A stretch of DNA of 64,000 nt from Rhipidocladum racemiflorum (GCA_036346355.1 CM070588.1:12633914-12697913), one strand, 5' to 3'; counted from the stretch's first letter, positions 34,178-46,696 are shown. Made by a program: numbers and translations. The notes: a model not told the origin generated them from the sequence alone.

Positions 34178-36399
34178 TGTACATGCTTAGAATCTGTTGC
34201 CTTGCTTTGAAAGTGCTTATGACCCTCAATTATGTTTATAGTTTTAAACCCTAATGCATAGTTAAAACATTAAGATGATGTAGACTGCCGATATTGTTAA
34301 AGAAACTTTGCTGGTTGTCTAAAGATGTTCTAATCTAATGGATTAATAGAGAGATTTAATCGTGTTGACTAGTGACTTTAATTTGGAAGTTGATTAGAGT
34401 TGCTTTTTATATTGTCGCAAACCATTAGTATAATTGGAAGTATGCAGTTGTGTTCCTACGATGCTAGTATCGATGTCAATTGTGAAGACATAGGCTTTGC
34501 TGTTTATGTTATTGCTAAAGCATTGGGATGGTCTAACCTATTAAATTTGTTTTTATAGTTGGAGTAGGTTGTGTAGTGACAATTTGTTATGGTATATGGA
34601 TAGTGTAACTAAAAACAATGTAGTTGTTTTTATGATTATGCCTATTTATGGATATTGATGATTTAGTAGTGGTGGTAATTGTTTGGATTACTTTTTGGAA
34701 GCCATTGTAAAATAGAGGTTATTATAACATGTGGCGATGAAGTGAACCATGGATATTTTAGCATGATATTGAATTGTATCCTAAAGAAGGTATATCTTAG
34801 AATCATAATTTTCGACTTTGTCTTATGGAGATACTATTTGTATGTTGAAGTCATTTGTTAATGGAATAAGTTTTGATTGTCAAGATGTTGACGTATTTAT
34901 GGTATAAAAATTGATAGGATGATCATGCTTAAGTATCTCATTGAAGTACTACGCTTGAAATATAGAATACGTTGTTTTATGATGTGTTGGTTTGTGGGGT
35001 TCTTGAGGAGGTAGTATGGATTGATTTAAGATGGGTTTTCTCAATAAGTAAATAGTGATTATGGAATGCTTAAATGTTAAGGATAGTGGGACACTGGTTA
35101 TGGTGAGTCTCATGCCGAGCTTGTGTATAAAACCTTTTGGTCTGGGTTGGTGGTTTGCTATCTTGGTTAAATGTTTTTTTTTGGTCAAGGTGTTCTTTAT
35201 GTTGCATTTTCGAGTTTCCCTAAAACTCGTAGAGGTTGGTGCCCATCTTTGGTTTTGGCTAAGTTGTTCAGTTTATGCTATGAGTTTGATTTTGCACCCA
35301 AAAGTCTTTGAGTGGATCGCGCTCCTTCAAGGCGTCAGACCAAGCATACTTGGAGTAAATCTTAAAAGGGAAGCCGATGGACATAGTGGGCGGTGTTGAA
35401 AATTCTTGAGATTTAATTTGTAAATCTATTTGATTGGAACTGGATTTATTTGGAAAAGGTCATGTGGTGTTTGCGAGTGTTTCAAAAGGGTGGATTTTAT
35501 GAATGTTTATAAGTGATTCGGGTTGGTGAAGTGTTCTCATTTTGGGAAAATGAGTCTCCCATTTCTCTTTGAGAATTGATGTTCTCTTTCAAAATGTTGA
35601 TTTTGGTTAAAACGCGATGCTTTACAAATTTGGCTTTCAATTGTCGATGGGTTATGTATGACGTGGTGTTTTCCTGTTAATGGTGTTCCCCTCATAGTTT
35701 TATGATTTGGCGAGATCATCGATGCTATCCAAGTTTTAATCATGTGATGCAGAGGAAGAAGTTGTCTTGTGAATGACTATTTGGTAGCGTTGTACATGAT
35801 GAATGAATGGTGAAAAGGAAACATGATATCATTTATAGATGTCTATTGATAAAAGAGTCGTTGAGCCAGGTTGGTGAGTAAGTCATATAGGGAAATATGA
35901 CTAATCCGGAGTGCTCTCGAAAAGCTTGGTTTCATGTCATGAATCTAGATTTCCATTTGCTCTTTAGAATGAAAAGAAAGAGTGAAGAGTTCCTGGCATT
36001 TGGCTTTGTTGTAAGAGGATTGGGTTTCCTTGTTTCCTTGAGAGTTATTATGGCGGTTGTGGATTCTTTCGATTGATTTGAGAATCGGTTTTCTCTTCCA
36101 CAATGTTGTTTTTATGAGATGCTTGGCTGTGGTGAAAGTGAGTCGAGTTGTCATTGATTGTTGAGAATTTCTGACAAAGAATTGTGTGGAGTCTCTCTTT
36201 TTTGTTTGAGTGGTCCCCGATGCGAGATGTATCGCATTGATTTGAGATTGGAGTTTTTCCTTTGCGACTTGACTTAGGAAAAGAGATCGAGTGATCTTTC
36301 GAAGTTGTCAAACCTTTGTTCCAAGTGATTTGTTGTGTTTTGGGTTCGAGTTGATGAATGTGGGTCATCCGACTAAGGGAGTTGCTCTTTGTTGGCATT
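34178..36399 (+). mobile_element. Family Y copy 2, interior segment 2
   Basis: Continues 14299-15193 after the W solo LTR. It is collinear with Y1: the block near 35465-35545 matches 9215-9295, 35985-36110 matches 9600-9710, and 36180-36235 matches 9770-9825. No protein domain was found on either strand. The last five bases, GCATT, are the left target duplication of the Tekay array; the sequence continues at 57996. Confidence 0.68.
36395..36399. repeat. Target-site duplication GCATT (left; right copy 57991-57995)
   Basis: GCATT precedes the first Tekay LTR and follows the third. In Y1 the uninterrupted sequence reads TTGGCATTTTAG near 10045, with one copy. Confidence 0.93.
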
Positions 36400-37018
36400 T
36401 GTAACACCCCAAAATTTTGCTTTTCTTAAATTCATGTGTGATTTGGCACTTTGGTGAATTTTTGGAATTTTCTGGAATTTATTTGGATTTATTTGGAATT
36501 TATTTGAATTTATTCCATTTTGAAATAATTAAAGAATTTAATTTTGCAAATAAAATTTTGTTGGAAATATTTTATTTGAGTCCAAAATGTTCCAAAATAT
36601 TTTCCAATTTTTCGAATTTTTCTCGAGTATTTTGCTATTTTTAATGAATTAAATGAATTTAGGAATTATTTTAATTATTAAATCGCTGGAAAATGCGATT
36701 GGGTTTGCATCGTTTCATCCGATCGAGTCGCACTCCGAAAGTTAGACTCGAGTCCGACCCGAGCCTAGCCTGGTCGAACCCAACCCTAACCCAAGTTGAT
36801 CCCGACCGTCGGATCGAGATCCAACGGTCCTGGATTGGATCGTGACGGTTCGAAAGCCGAGACCGGACGACCCGGTTGGCGCCTGCGGCGATCGTGGGCC
36901 GTTGATCGCGCCACGTGGGCCGATCGGCCGTCGTCGTCTCCGCCCGAAGTCCGGAAGTCGGACTCCGCCGCGCCCGCCGTGGAGAATTAGGTTTCCGCCT
37001 CGGCACGAACGCCGAGGC

Positions 37019-37026
37019 TATTTAAA
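37019..37026 (+). promoter_or_regulatory. TATA-like box, Tekay LTR 1
   Basis: TATTTAAA about 620 bp into the LTR, after GAACGCCGAGGC and before a GC-rich leader. Same place in LTR 2 (46135), LTR 3 (55223) and the solo LTR (18073). Confidence 0.62.
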
Positions 37027-37568
37027 GCCCGGTCACGCCCGAGGTTGCCCTCCTCCGTGCGCGCACCGTGTCCCCGAGCCATCTCGCTCGAGCCGCCGCC
37101 GCTGCTTGCCCGCATTTAGCTCGGGCCAGAAGTTGGAGGAGGTGTCCGCCGCGGCTTTCGCCGTTTTCCGCCGCCGTCCGTTGTCTTCCGCCGAGAAGGA
37201 GCCTGATCCGAGTCCCCGCCGAGACGCACCGAAGAGACCACCCACTTCGCCGGAAAGGCGTGCCCGAAACGCCGTCGGTGTGGTCTTCGCTCCCAACGCC
37301 GGCCGCCGGAGTTCGCCAGTGGACATCGCAGACCGCGAAGCTTCTCCACCGCTTCGGATCTTCATCGCCGCCGTCATTCGCCCACGCCACCCACGGTAAA
37401 GAATCACGTGTTAATCTCCAGATCTAATCTCAATCGTTAGATCTAGATCCAACGGCTTAGATTGAACCACGTTCATAGCGATAGATTGGATCTTGACCGT
37501 CCGATCAAGATCGAACGGTCCGTATCGCTGGAGTTGTTTTCCAAGCGCGTTAGCCGAGATCTAATCTG

Positions 37569-37594
37569 GGCCGCTGATTTTCAAATCAACGGCC
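37569..37594 (+). other. 26-bp palindrome in Tekay LTR 1
   Basis: GGCCGCTGATTT and AAATCAACGGCC around a TC spacer, one mismatch here (GCT for GTT). It is perfect in LTR 2 (46671-46696) and LTR 3 (55752-55777), and a related form is at about 18596 in the solo LTR. Confidence 0.75.
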
Positions 37595-39431
37595 GAGATT
37601 GCGCCACGCGTGTCGAAGCCTGACCGTCGCGGTCAGCGCCGCCCACGCCAAGACGCAGGTAATGACGCCGACACGCTGCCCGCGTGTCGGTCGAGGGCCC
37701 ACCTGTCGGCGGATCGTGAGCCGTGGCCGAGCCCACGGTGGACCGAGCCGAGATCGCGGCGCCGTCCGTGGACCCGAGGCCACGCGTCGTCACCCGATTG
37801 GTCCACGTGTCCTCGCTGACGCAATAAATGATTTTCCTAAAAGAAAATGATTTAATAATTCGGTTTAATAATTGATTTGAATTTCAATACTTCAAACGCT
37901 TATAACTTTTATGCGTTTCAACTCCGATTTGAGTGATTCAAATTTCTAAATTCGTGATAAAATTGAGATCTACTTAAATATGAATTTTATTTAATTTTTG
38001 GACTAAAGTTTTTCTCTGTAAAATTATTTAATTGATTATTTAAACTTTAAATAATCATAACTTTTATGCGTTTAACTCCGAATTTGACGATTCCAGTTTC
38101 TAAAAATTCATAAAATTATGTTCTCTCTGTTTATGGATTTTATTTGGATGTTTGGACACTTTTTGCATATTGTTTATTTGTGTATTTGCTATTTGCACGC
38201 TTTACGAGTAGACGTTGAAGTGCCGGAAGGATTCGAAGGAGAAGTATTCACTCAGGATCCAACTCAAGACCAAGAACAAGTACTTTTTGAAGGCAAGTTG
38301 TGCTTTGACCATGTTGATCCTATTTTCAAATCTATTTTGATTTAACCTATTGCATGCTAGTTCAATTAGAAAATACTTTATTCAAATATGGGGGATTAGA
38401 TAAATACCAATTTGCTGTATGACACCTTGATTATTTAAGTATGTGCTATAACCCCTTGTCACCCTAGTTGTGGATTACTAGTTGGACATTATTACATTGC
38501 CAACATGGGTTTTAGACCGTTGTAGTATCGCTTAGACACCTTTACGTGCTCATGACATGATTTTGGACAATCAAATGCTAATATTGACTTAATGATATAT
38601 TGAACCTGTTTTGGAAAAGTATCATGTGATGTTGATGGCACGTGGTGCATGGTAATCAACTGGGGTTTGATAAATAGTTTTTCGGCCGGGGCATGTGGCA
38701 AGAGTAATCAGGTGGGCCATTGTGGCATTGGGGATGTTGATTTGGTTCTTCTAGTAGTCTTGCCCTGGTCACCCTAAGGACTTAACCTTGCAAGCCTTTG
38801 AACTGGGTCTAACGTGCAACCACATGTCCGTAATGGGACGGACCTAGTTGACTAAGTTGCTAATAACGCATTACTGTGGGACCTCGGGAGGTCAACTACA
38901 CCCTTTGTGTAAGTTGTACGGGAGTGTACTGGCCGAGGCCAGTACCCATCTAACGGTTGATTGGCCTAGACTTCGCCTTAGCTAAGGGAAGGGTTAGTGC
39001 GCACAACCGGGAGGACCACTTGTATTGTTAGAGGTTTCAAAGACTTTGTTACTGAACTCGCCTTTGTGGTGTTTGACTGTATCTTGTGGGTAAAGTGCAT
39101 AACCTCTGCAGAGTGTAGAATCTATTCGAATAGCCGTGTCCGCGGTATTGGACATCGCTCGGGAATTACAGTCAAGGGTTAGATTTTCTCAAAAATAACT
39201 TGGACTTGAACGGTTGGGTTGGATTGACAATGATGTTAGAAATGTGGTTTAGGATGGGAAAAATGTTTGTTAAACTCCTTGAAAAGTTATTTATGCTTTA
39301 CTTGTTTCTACTGCTTTCGAATCTACTTATACTACTTGTCAAATGCTGTTTACTGCAAATATACCTTGAGCTATTCCTTTGTACCAAGCCATGCATATAG
39401 TATATTAGCCTGCATTCTGTGCATGACTTGC

Positions 39432-39448
39432 TGAGTACCAAGTACTCA
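39432..39448 (+). other. LTR hairpin TGAGTAC-CAA-GTACTCA (LTR 1)
   Basis: Seven-base-pair perfect stem; the next bases are CCCTTGCC. Confidence 0.75.
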
Positions 39449-39822
39449 CCCTTGCCACAATATAACACCAGTTGAAGAGGAGATTACACCAGCTTTGGAG
39501 GAGGAGCTCCAAGAGGGACCGTCTACTTAGGGAAGCGAGCCCAGTCAGTTGCCTGTGGTATACTGGATGGCGCCACGAAGTTATTTGATTTTCCGCTGCT
39601 ACTATTTCTCTCTTAATAAGTTTCGCCCTGCGAGGCGTACATTTGTGACTTGACCATAAGGTTAAGTAAACTACTTGACTATTTAAATAAAGTACTCTAT
39701 TAGTATCGAGTGGTATGATTGTGATATTTACCGATGTTAAGACTGTGTGCACTAGCGCGTTCCTGGACTAGTGCTGAATACACAGAGGGTCCGGATTTGC
39801 AAATTCGGGGTCCCGACAGAGG

Positions 39823-39840
39823 TGGTATCAGAGCCAGGTT
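39823..39840 (+). other. Primer-binding site, Tekay unit 1
   Basis: TGGTATCAGAGCCAGGTT, complementary to the 3' end of plant initiator tRNA-Met, a few bases after the LTR end. Confidence 0.92.
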
Positions 39841-40034
39841 GACCGTAGGCTCAACCCTAAGCTAGAATGGTCGTAGTGAGGATAAAACTTATTTTCTAAA
39901 GCTAAAAATTTGTCAAGACAAGAAATGACATCTCGACTTATCCCCTTCTCTCTTTTCTTGTCTCTTGCTGAATTTTTCCTTACCTTGTCACGATTTGAAA
40001 ATTTCGAGTTCTTACGTAAGCACTCTTGTGACAG

Positions 40035-40754
40035 ATGGAGGAAGAGTTCAACTACGTTGATCTGGGAGTTGGTCACGCTGCAGAACTTTGGCATATGCTA
40101 CAAACTCTCGGAGATTTTGAGAAGCCCCAATACCAAGTGGAAGTGATCAGACAAGCGGGATTGATCAAGGCTTGTGACGTGAAGATTGAGGTACCTGCTA
40201 GGAAGAAGGGCCCAGGCAATCGCCCGATACACTGCACTGCCAGGAGATCTACAATGCAGATGGGTATCCAAGAAGTATCACGACGAGCAATGCGGCACAT
40301 TACCCGTATCTACGCCAGAGAGTTGGAGAGCACGGTGTTCCGTTATCACCCGCGCAGCGATAACCTTCTTGACCCGAAGGCGATTCAGGATGAGGATGCC
40401 ATGATTACACAGTTGGCACGATTTGTTGTCGCCCAGGAGGATGTACTCGATGATACAAGCAAAGAGCTACAGAAGGCCCGCAAGGAGATCACGACAGAGA
40501 AGAATAGATGGCGGGAAGCTCAAGAGTATGTGTCCCACCTTCTGCAAAGGATTGGAGAGTTAGAGATGGCTTTGTACGGACGTAACCAGGAGCCAAGATT
40601 CGAGCTACACGAGCCGATCCGGAGGAGTCGGATCTCGATGAGGACACCGCTTCTTCGACTACCACAGATGACACAGATTCTTTGGACATGGCAATCGCTT
40701 TCACGCCTATGCCGCAAAGATCCGCATTCCAGGCCGTGGAGGTTTTCTCGATGA
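40035..40754 (+). pseudogene. Tekay ORF1 (pre-gag ORF), unit 1, shifted near its end
   Basis: The first ATG after the PBS opens 239 codons. The first about 200 residues equal those of the unit-2 copy (49127-49846) except for one residue (Gly for Val) and silent changes. A one-base loss near 40615 (GAGCCGATCC for GAGCCAGATCC) shifts the acidic tail into another frame that ends at almost the same place. Residues about 140-190 are rich in Lys, Glu and Arg and look like a coiled coil. No enzyme motif is seen and I do not recognise the family. It sits directly upstream of gag in the same orientation. Confidence 0.72.
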
Positions 40755-41045
40755 GTGAGCGTAGGTTCTATAGTGAGACTCCTTCGCCGAGTCGCGTCAT
40801 AGAATAAAGAGTCACCCTTTAGGCGTTAGACTCCAGTGTTAGTTCGATTTGAATTTTCATTGTTTGCTGAGTGTGCAGTATGTGTTGCAAGGCCCTTAGG
40901 CATTGTAAGCAACCATACCAAGTTATTAATATCATTAGTTAATAAAGTTGGACCTTAAAGTTACACCTTTCGCCCCGCATAAGTTCCATATTACTTGTCT
41001 ATTCTTGTTTCCCTCTCATCTCTAAAACTTAGAGCAAATCGACAG
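40755..41045 (+). other. Spacer between ORF1 and gag, unit 1
   Basis: About 290 bp without a gene. It ends in a pyrimidine-rich stretch (40998-41025) and CGACAG directly before the gag ATG, which could act as a splice acceptor. ORF1 is also directly preceded by GTGACAG. Confidence 0.5.
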
Positions 41046-42130
41046 ATGGTGAACACCCGTGGAAACTTTGGAAGTAATGGAAGCGGTTCTCGCCCAGCAG
41101 AAAACCCCAATGATGGAGCACCAGCACCGCCAGTTGATATGCAGAATTTTGGAGCATTTCTTGCTGCTCAGACTCAGTTGATGCATGCTATGATGCAACA
41201 AATGCAACACGTCACTGCTCAGGCCACAGCTAATCAAGTCAATCAGGGACAACGCCAGAATACAAGACTGTCAGAGTTCATGAGGACTCACCCACCCACT
41301 TTCTCTGGGAATGCCAATCCATTGGAGGCCGATGATTGGTTAAGGTCAATTGAGAGGAAGCTACACATAGCTCAATGCATAGGAAATGAGAAGGTACTCT
41401 ACGCTTCTCATCAGTTGGAAGGAACAGCCGCCGAATGGTGGGAGAATTTCTGTGCCACGCAAGAGAACCCTCAAGACATCACTTGGGAAGAGTTCACGGT
41501 TGCATTCCGCCAGTATCACGTGCCTGAAGGAATCATGAACCTTAAGAAAGAGGAGTTCAGAGCACTGAAGCAAGGTAATCAGCCAGTGGCCGACTACCTG
41601 AACAAGTTCACACAGCTAGCACGCTACGCACCTGAGGATGTAGCGACAGATAAAGCCAGACAGTCTCATTTTATGAAGGGACTTAACTCAGGATTGCAAG
41701 TAGGATTGATCACCCACACCTTCCCAGATTTCCAAGAATTGGTGAATAAGGCGCTTATTCTTGAGGACAAGCGCAAGGAACTGGATGAGAACAGGAAGCG
41801 CAGGATGCAACAAAGAAGGATCACGCCAGGAACGCATACAGCGTTTGAGAGTTGCACCAAATCAATTTTTCATATTACAGCCACAGAATGCCACAAGGAC
41901 ACCGCTACCAAAGCACCAAGACTCATCAATCGAACTACTGCACTTCAGCCCCGCTTAGAAACACTACTCGAGCGCAAAGAAGGAACAAAGAAACGCCGCT
42001 ACAATCAAGCAACGAGCCAGACACTTTGCCAACAGCTTGTCCAAAGAAGACAGCAGGAGTGACCCAGTTCGCTTCAATCTAGGAACCACCCCGCCTAGGG
42101 CGCTAGCACCAGGAGTTACACCCTGCATCG
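41046..42130 (+). pseudogene. gag: Tekay gag, unit 1
   Basis: Starts MVNTRGNFG and holds a Gln/Met-rich stretch, then the retrotransposon Gag domain (RTHPPTFSGNANPLEADDW at residue about 80, EGTAAEWWENF at about 125, FRQYHVPEGIMNLKKEEFRAL at about 155, QGNQPVADYLNKF at about 185). The frame is lost near 41812 by small indels. A damaged CCHC knuckle lies near 42000-42050 (NEPGHFANSCPK-like in unit 2). I chose the ATG at 41046 because both units share it and because it starts the conserved MVNTR. Confidence 0.87.
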
Positions 42131-42567
42131 TGGTGAGAGGCCGAGTCAACCATGTCACCGCCGATGCACCGCGAGAATGCTACTGGAGCGTCGTCTTGGG
42201 TAAGTTACTTGTTAACTCGGTACTGCTTGAGTTTTGTTTCACTGAGCTTCGCATTCGTTTGTTTCGCAAGGCTTTGCTACTAGAAATGATTTGGGGATTG
42301 CCAGACTTAAGTGCATGCTTTTAGTTCAAACCCCTGGTTCCGAACTCCGAACGAAAGTAGAATATTCCGGGGTGAGAATACTAATAGATGGAATAGAGTT
42401 CCTAGCAAACCTTATAATTTTGGAGACCCAGACCTTAGACGTTATTTTGGGAATGGATTGGTTATCCAAGCACAAGGCCGTATTGATTGTGGACGAAGGA
42501 CTATCTCGATTGAGAGCCCGTGTGGAAAGAAAGTGGAATTTCAAGCTACTGCCGTTAGAGAAGGACA
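42131..42567 (+). pseudogene. pro: Tekay protease, unit 1
   Basis: Readable parts are the flap side (LVQTPGSELR near 42330) and the second motif LDVILGMDWLSKHKAVL near 42440-42490. The DSGASHSF active site expected near 42245 is broken by an indel (TTTCACTGAGCTTCGCATTCG). Confidence 0.75.
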
Positions 42568-43445
42568 ATGATGGTTAACAGTACCAAGGCAATCAGCATA
42601 GAGGATGTCTCAAGAGTGAATGAGTACCCGGATGTTTTTCTGAAGATCTACAGTATGCCGCCAGACGAGGGCGTAGAGTTTGTGATAGAGCTTGTACCTG
42701 CACAAAGACCGATAGCAAAGAGACCCTATTGGATGTCCACCGAGGAGTTGGTAGAAATGAAGAAACAGCTAGAAGAGTTAATGGAGAAAGGATTTATCGA
42801 CCGAGTTCGCCGCCATGGGGAGCACCCGCTTTGTTTGTCAAGAAAAAGGACGGGAGTTTCAGGATGTGCATTGACTACCGTGCACTCAATGAAGTCACCG
42901 TGAAGAATAAGTATCCGCTACCCAGGATTGATGATTTGTTCGATCAGCTGAGAGGAGCCGGAGTTTTCTCCAAGATTGATCTAAGATCGATACCATCGCT
43001 TGAAGATCCGATCGAAGATATCCCAAGATCGCATTCTCGTCAAGATATGGACATTACGAGTTTACGATTATGTCCTTTGGGTGACGAATGCGCCAAAGAT
43101 ATTTCATGAATATGATGAATAAGGTGTTCATGGAGTATTTGGACAAGTTTGTCGTCGTGTTCATAGATGACATCCTAATCTACTCCAAGACGGAGGAAGA
43201 ACATGCCGAACACTTAAGGCGAGTTTTAGAAAAGCTGAGGAACCAGCAACTTTTCGCCAAGTTCAGCAAGTGTGATTTTTGGAAGGATAAGGTAGAATTC
43301 CTCGGACATGTAATGACCGCAAGGAGTCGCCGTAGATCCAAGCAAAGTAGAAGCGGTGTTACATTGGGAGCGAAGATCGTGACCCAGATCCGGAGTTTCC
43401 TTGGAATGGCAGGTACTACCGCTGCTTTCATTGAAGGCTTTTAGA
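42568..43445 (+). pseudogene. pol: Tekay reverse transcriptase, unit 1
   Basis: Blocks PYWMSTEELVEMKKQLEELM and ALFVKKKDGSFRMCIDYRAL, NKYPLPRIDDLFDQL, and the catalytic FIDD box at 43160-43171 (FVVVFIDDILIYSK) are present in two or more frames. Breaks at about 42800, 42995 and 43085 correspond to CAG/CTG places in unit 2. The end, LGMAG..., is also shifted. Confidence 0.87.
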
Positions 43446-43990
43446 CAATTGCGAAACCTCTTACGCAATTGCTGAAAAAGGAGAAGAAGTTTGCATGGAC
43501 GCTTTAATGTGAGAAAGGATTTCAAGAGTGAAGAAGCGATTGACATCAAGACCGGTGTTAGTTCTCACGGATGTTAATCAAAGCTTTGATATTTATTGTG
43601 ACGCATCGCGCCAAGGACTCGGATGTGTGCCGATGCGTAACGGAAAGGTCGCCGCTTATGCATCAAGGCGCTTGAGGCCGCATGAGGAAAATTATCCGAC
43701 ACATGACCTAGAGTTAGCTGCCGTAGTGCATGCTTTGAAGATATGGCGTCACTATCTGATTGGAAACAGATGTGAAGTATATACGGATCACAAGAGCCTT
43801 AAGTACATATTCACCCAGTCGAATCTGAATATGAGGCAAAGGGGATGGTTAGAGTTAATCAAGGACTACAATGTTGGAATCCATTACCATCCCGGGAAGG
43901 CCAACGTAGTAGCCGATGCTCTGAGTCGGAAAAGCCATACCGTGAGTACGTTGCTAGCCACAAGTTAGGATGAGTTATGTGAGGATTTCC
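43446..43990 (+). pseudogene. pol: Tekay RNase H, unit 1
   Basis: FDIYCDASRQGLGC with the first catalytic Asp, YPTHDLELAAVVHALKIW with the Glu, and VYTDHKSLKYIFTQ with the next Asp, then HPGKANVVADALSRK. It is open for 146 codons, but a stop (TAG at about 43966) stands where unit 2 reads CAG. Confidence 0.87.
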
Positions 43991-45020
43991 ATAGAATGAA
44001 GATTGAGGTGGTACCTAGCGGATTCTTGGCCGCATTAGAAGTAAAGCCTACCTTTGAGGACCAGATCCGAGAAGGACAGAAGGATGATGACAAAATCCGC
44101 AGGATTAAGTCCATCAAGGAAGAAGGCAAGGCAGAGGAATTCAAGTTGGATGAGCAAGGCACGTTATGGATGAAGGATCGGATTTGTGTGCCTAACAAGA
44201 AGGAGTTAAAGCAACTGATTTTGGAAGAAGCCCATGACTCCAAGTATTCAATTCATCCTGGAAGCGCCAAGATGTATCAGGATCTGAAGGAAAGATTCTG
44301 GTGGCCAAGCATGAAGCGTGAAGTTGCCGAGCATGTTGCATTGTGCGATGTATGCCAGAAAGTCAAGGCAATGCATCAGAAACCAGCAGGATTGCTACAA
44401 CCGCTGAAAATACCTGAGTGGAAGTGGGAGGAAATTGGAATGGATTTCATTACCGGTTTGCCTAAGACTCAAGGAGGTTATGACTCCATATGGGTTATAG
44501 TGGATCGCTTGACCAAAGTAGCCCATTTTATCCCCGTGAAGACCACTTACTCGGGGGATAAATTGGCAGAGTTGTACATGATCAGGATCGTCTGTTTGCA
44601 CGGTGTGCCAAAGAGGATCGTATCGGACAGAGGTACCCAATTTACCTCAAGGTTCTGGAATAAGTTGCATGAAGCCATGGGAACCCGTTTGAACTTCAAG
44701 ATGCCCTATCATCCACGAGACGGATGGACAGACCAGAAAGAGTCAATCAGATTCGAGGATATGTTAAGAGCTTGTGCATTGGCTTATGCTACCTCTTGGG
44801 ATAAGAGTTTGCCGTATGCCGAGTTCATTTACAACAATAGTTATCGAGCTAGTTTACGATGTCACCTTTGAGGCAATCAGATGGTCGACCCTGACGCCAT
44901 TGAATTGGAATGAGACCCGAGCGCCGTGTCTTCGGGCCCGATATTCTTCAAGAGGTGAAGAGCGATTGCCATGATTAGGAAAGGTTGAAAATAGCCTAAT
45001 CACGACAGAAGAGTTATGCT
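43991..45020 (+). pseudogene. pol: Tekay integrase, unit 1
   Basis: The HHCC zinc part is intact (HDSKYSIHPG ... CDVCQKVKAMHQK). In the core, GMDFITGLP and IVSDRGTQF hold the first two catalytic Asp. The third element is damaged: the region after YHP reads RDGWTDQKESIR where unit 2 reads QTDGQTERVNQ, so the Glu context is lost. The frame breaks at about 44870. Confidence 0.87.
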
Positions 45021-45038
45021 GACAACCGTCGCCGGGAT

Positions 45039-45479
45039 TTGAGTTTTGAACCAGAAGACTTTGTATACCTCAGAGTTACGCCTCTCAGGGGAGTTAAGAG
45101 GTTCCATGCCAAAGGGAAACTCGCACCCCGTTATGTTGGACCATTTAAGATTTTGAGCCGCAGAGGCAAAGTTGCTTATCAGCTGGAGTTGCCACAGTCG
45201 TTAGCAGGAGTACATGACGTATTCCATGTGTCCCAGTTGAAGAAGTGTCTCCGAGTACCTCAGGAACAGACGCCGCTAGAGTCACTCGAGTTGCAAGAAG
45301 ATTTGACTTACAAGGAGCATCCCGTGAAGATTTTAGACACCATGGATCGAGAGACTAGAAACAAGTCAACCCGTTTCTATAGAATTCAGTGGAGCAACCA
45401 TGCAGAGAGCGAAGCGACTTGGGAGCGCGAAGAGGATCTGAAGAAAGAGTTTCCAAACCTATTCCGTAGTAAGCCCTGA
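45039..45479 (+). pseudogene. pol: Tekay integrase C-terminus with chromodomain-like tail, unit 1 (146 open codons)
   Basis: First part: FVYLRVTPLRGVKRF and KLAPRYVGPFKIL (GPF/Y block of integrase), then VHDVFHVSQLKKCL. The tail HPVKILDTMDRETRN ... YRIQWSNHAESEATWE ... FPNLF has the shape of the Tekay-clade chromodomain, which in chromoviruses steers integration toward marked chromatin. It is nearly identical to 54132-54572. The ORF starts within the polyprotein. Confidence 0.88.
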
Positions 45480-45497
45480 ATCTCGGGGACGAGATTC
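45478..45497 (+). other. Inverted repeat at the pol stop, before the polypurine tract (unit 1)
   Basis: Arms GAATCTCG and CGAGATTC, eight perfect pairs, spacer GGGA. It overlaps the pol TGA stop. Unit 2 has the same at 54571-54590. Confidence 0.82.
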
Positions 45498-45514
45498 TAT
45501 TAAGGGGGGAGGTT
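45498..45514 (+). other. Polypurine tract, Tekay unit 1
   Basis: TATTAAGGGGGGAGGTT directly before the LTR start TGTAAC. Confidence 0.85.
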
Positions 45515-46670
45515 TGTAACACCCCAAAATTTTGCTTTTCTTAAATTCATGTGTGATTTGGCACTTTGGTGAATTTTTGGAATTTTCTGGAATTTATTTG
45601 GATTTATTTGGAATTTATTTGAATTTATTCCATTTTGAAATAATTAAAGAATTTAATTTTGCAAATAAAATTTTGTTGGAAATATTTTATTTGAGTCCAA
45701 AATGTTCCAAAATATTTTCCAGAATTTTTCTGGAATTTTTCTGAGTATTTTGCTATTTTTAATGAATTAAATGAATTTCTGGGAATTATTTTAATTATTA
45801 AATCGCTGGAAAATGCGATTGGGTTTGCACTGTTCATCCGACCGAGCCGCACCCGAGTTAGACTCGAGTCCGACCCGAGCCAGCCGAGTCGGTCGAACCC
45901 AACCCTAACCCAAGTTGATCCCGACCGTCGGATCGAGATCCAACGGTCCGGATTGGATCGCATCGGTTCGAGCCGAGACCGGACCGGACCCGGTCGCTGC
46001 GGCGATCGGGGCCGTTGATCGCGCCACGTGGACGGTCGACCGTCGTTGTCTCCGCCCGAGTCCGAGCCGGACTCCGCCGCCGCGCCCGCCGCCGTGGAGA
46101 ATTAGGTTTCCGTCTCGGGCACGAACGCCGAGGCTATTTAAAGCCCTGTCACGCCCGAGGTTGCCCTCCTCCGCGTCGCACCGTGTCCTCGAGCCATCTC
46201 GCCGAGCCGTCGCCGTTTGCCCGTCTGAGCTCGGGCCAGAAGTTGGAGGAGGTGTCCGCCGCGGTGTGCGCCATTTTCCGCCGCCGTCCGTCGTCTTCCG
46301 CCGAGAAGGAGCCCAGATCCGGAGTCCCCGCTTCGAGACGCACCCGAAGAGACCACCCACTTCGCCGGAGCGCGTGCGAAACGCCGTCGGTGTGGTCTTC
46401 GTTCCCCACGCCGCGGCAGAGCTCCGCCGTGACATCGCACGCATGAAGCTTCTCCACCGCCGGATCTTCATCGCACGGCCCAGATTCGTCCACGCCACCC
46501 ACGGTAAAGAATCACGTGTTAATCTCCGGATCTAATCTCAACCGTTAGATCTAGATCCAACGGCTTAGATTGAACCACGCTCATAGCGATAGATTGATCT
46601 TGACCGTCCGATCAAGATCGAACGGTCGGACTGGAGTTGTTTTCCAAGCGCGTTAGCGAGATCTAATCTG

Positions 46671-46696
46671 GGCCGTTGATTTTCAAATCAACGGCC
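46671..46696 (+). other. Perfect 26-bp palindrome in Tekay LTR 2
   Basis: GGCCGTTGATTT and AAATCAACGGCC with spacer TC: twelve perfect pairs. Confidence 0.82.

Larger units (their letters stand above)
36400..39818 (+). repeat. Tekay array LTR 1
   Basis: TGTAACACCCC at the start, GGGGTCCCGACA at the end, length 3419 bp. Order inside: AT-rich 400 bp, GC-rich promoter zone, AT-rich block with TTATAACTTTTATGCG-type repeats, then a 1.6-kb R/U5 zone with several short hairpins. Confidence 0.94.

Noticed and set aside
36842..37399. 185-codon ORF in a GC-rich zone
   Set aside because: The homologous zones of LTRs 2 and 3 do not keep the frame or the protein; chance ORF caused by high GC.
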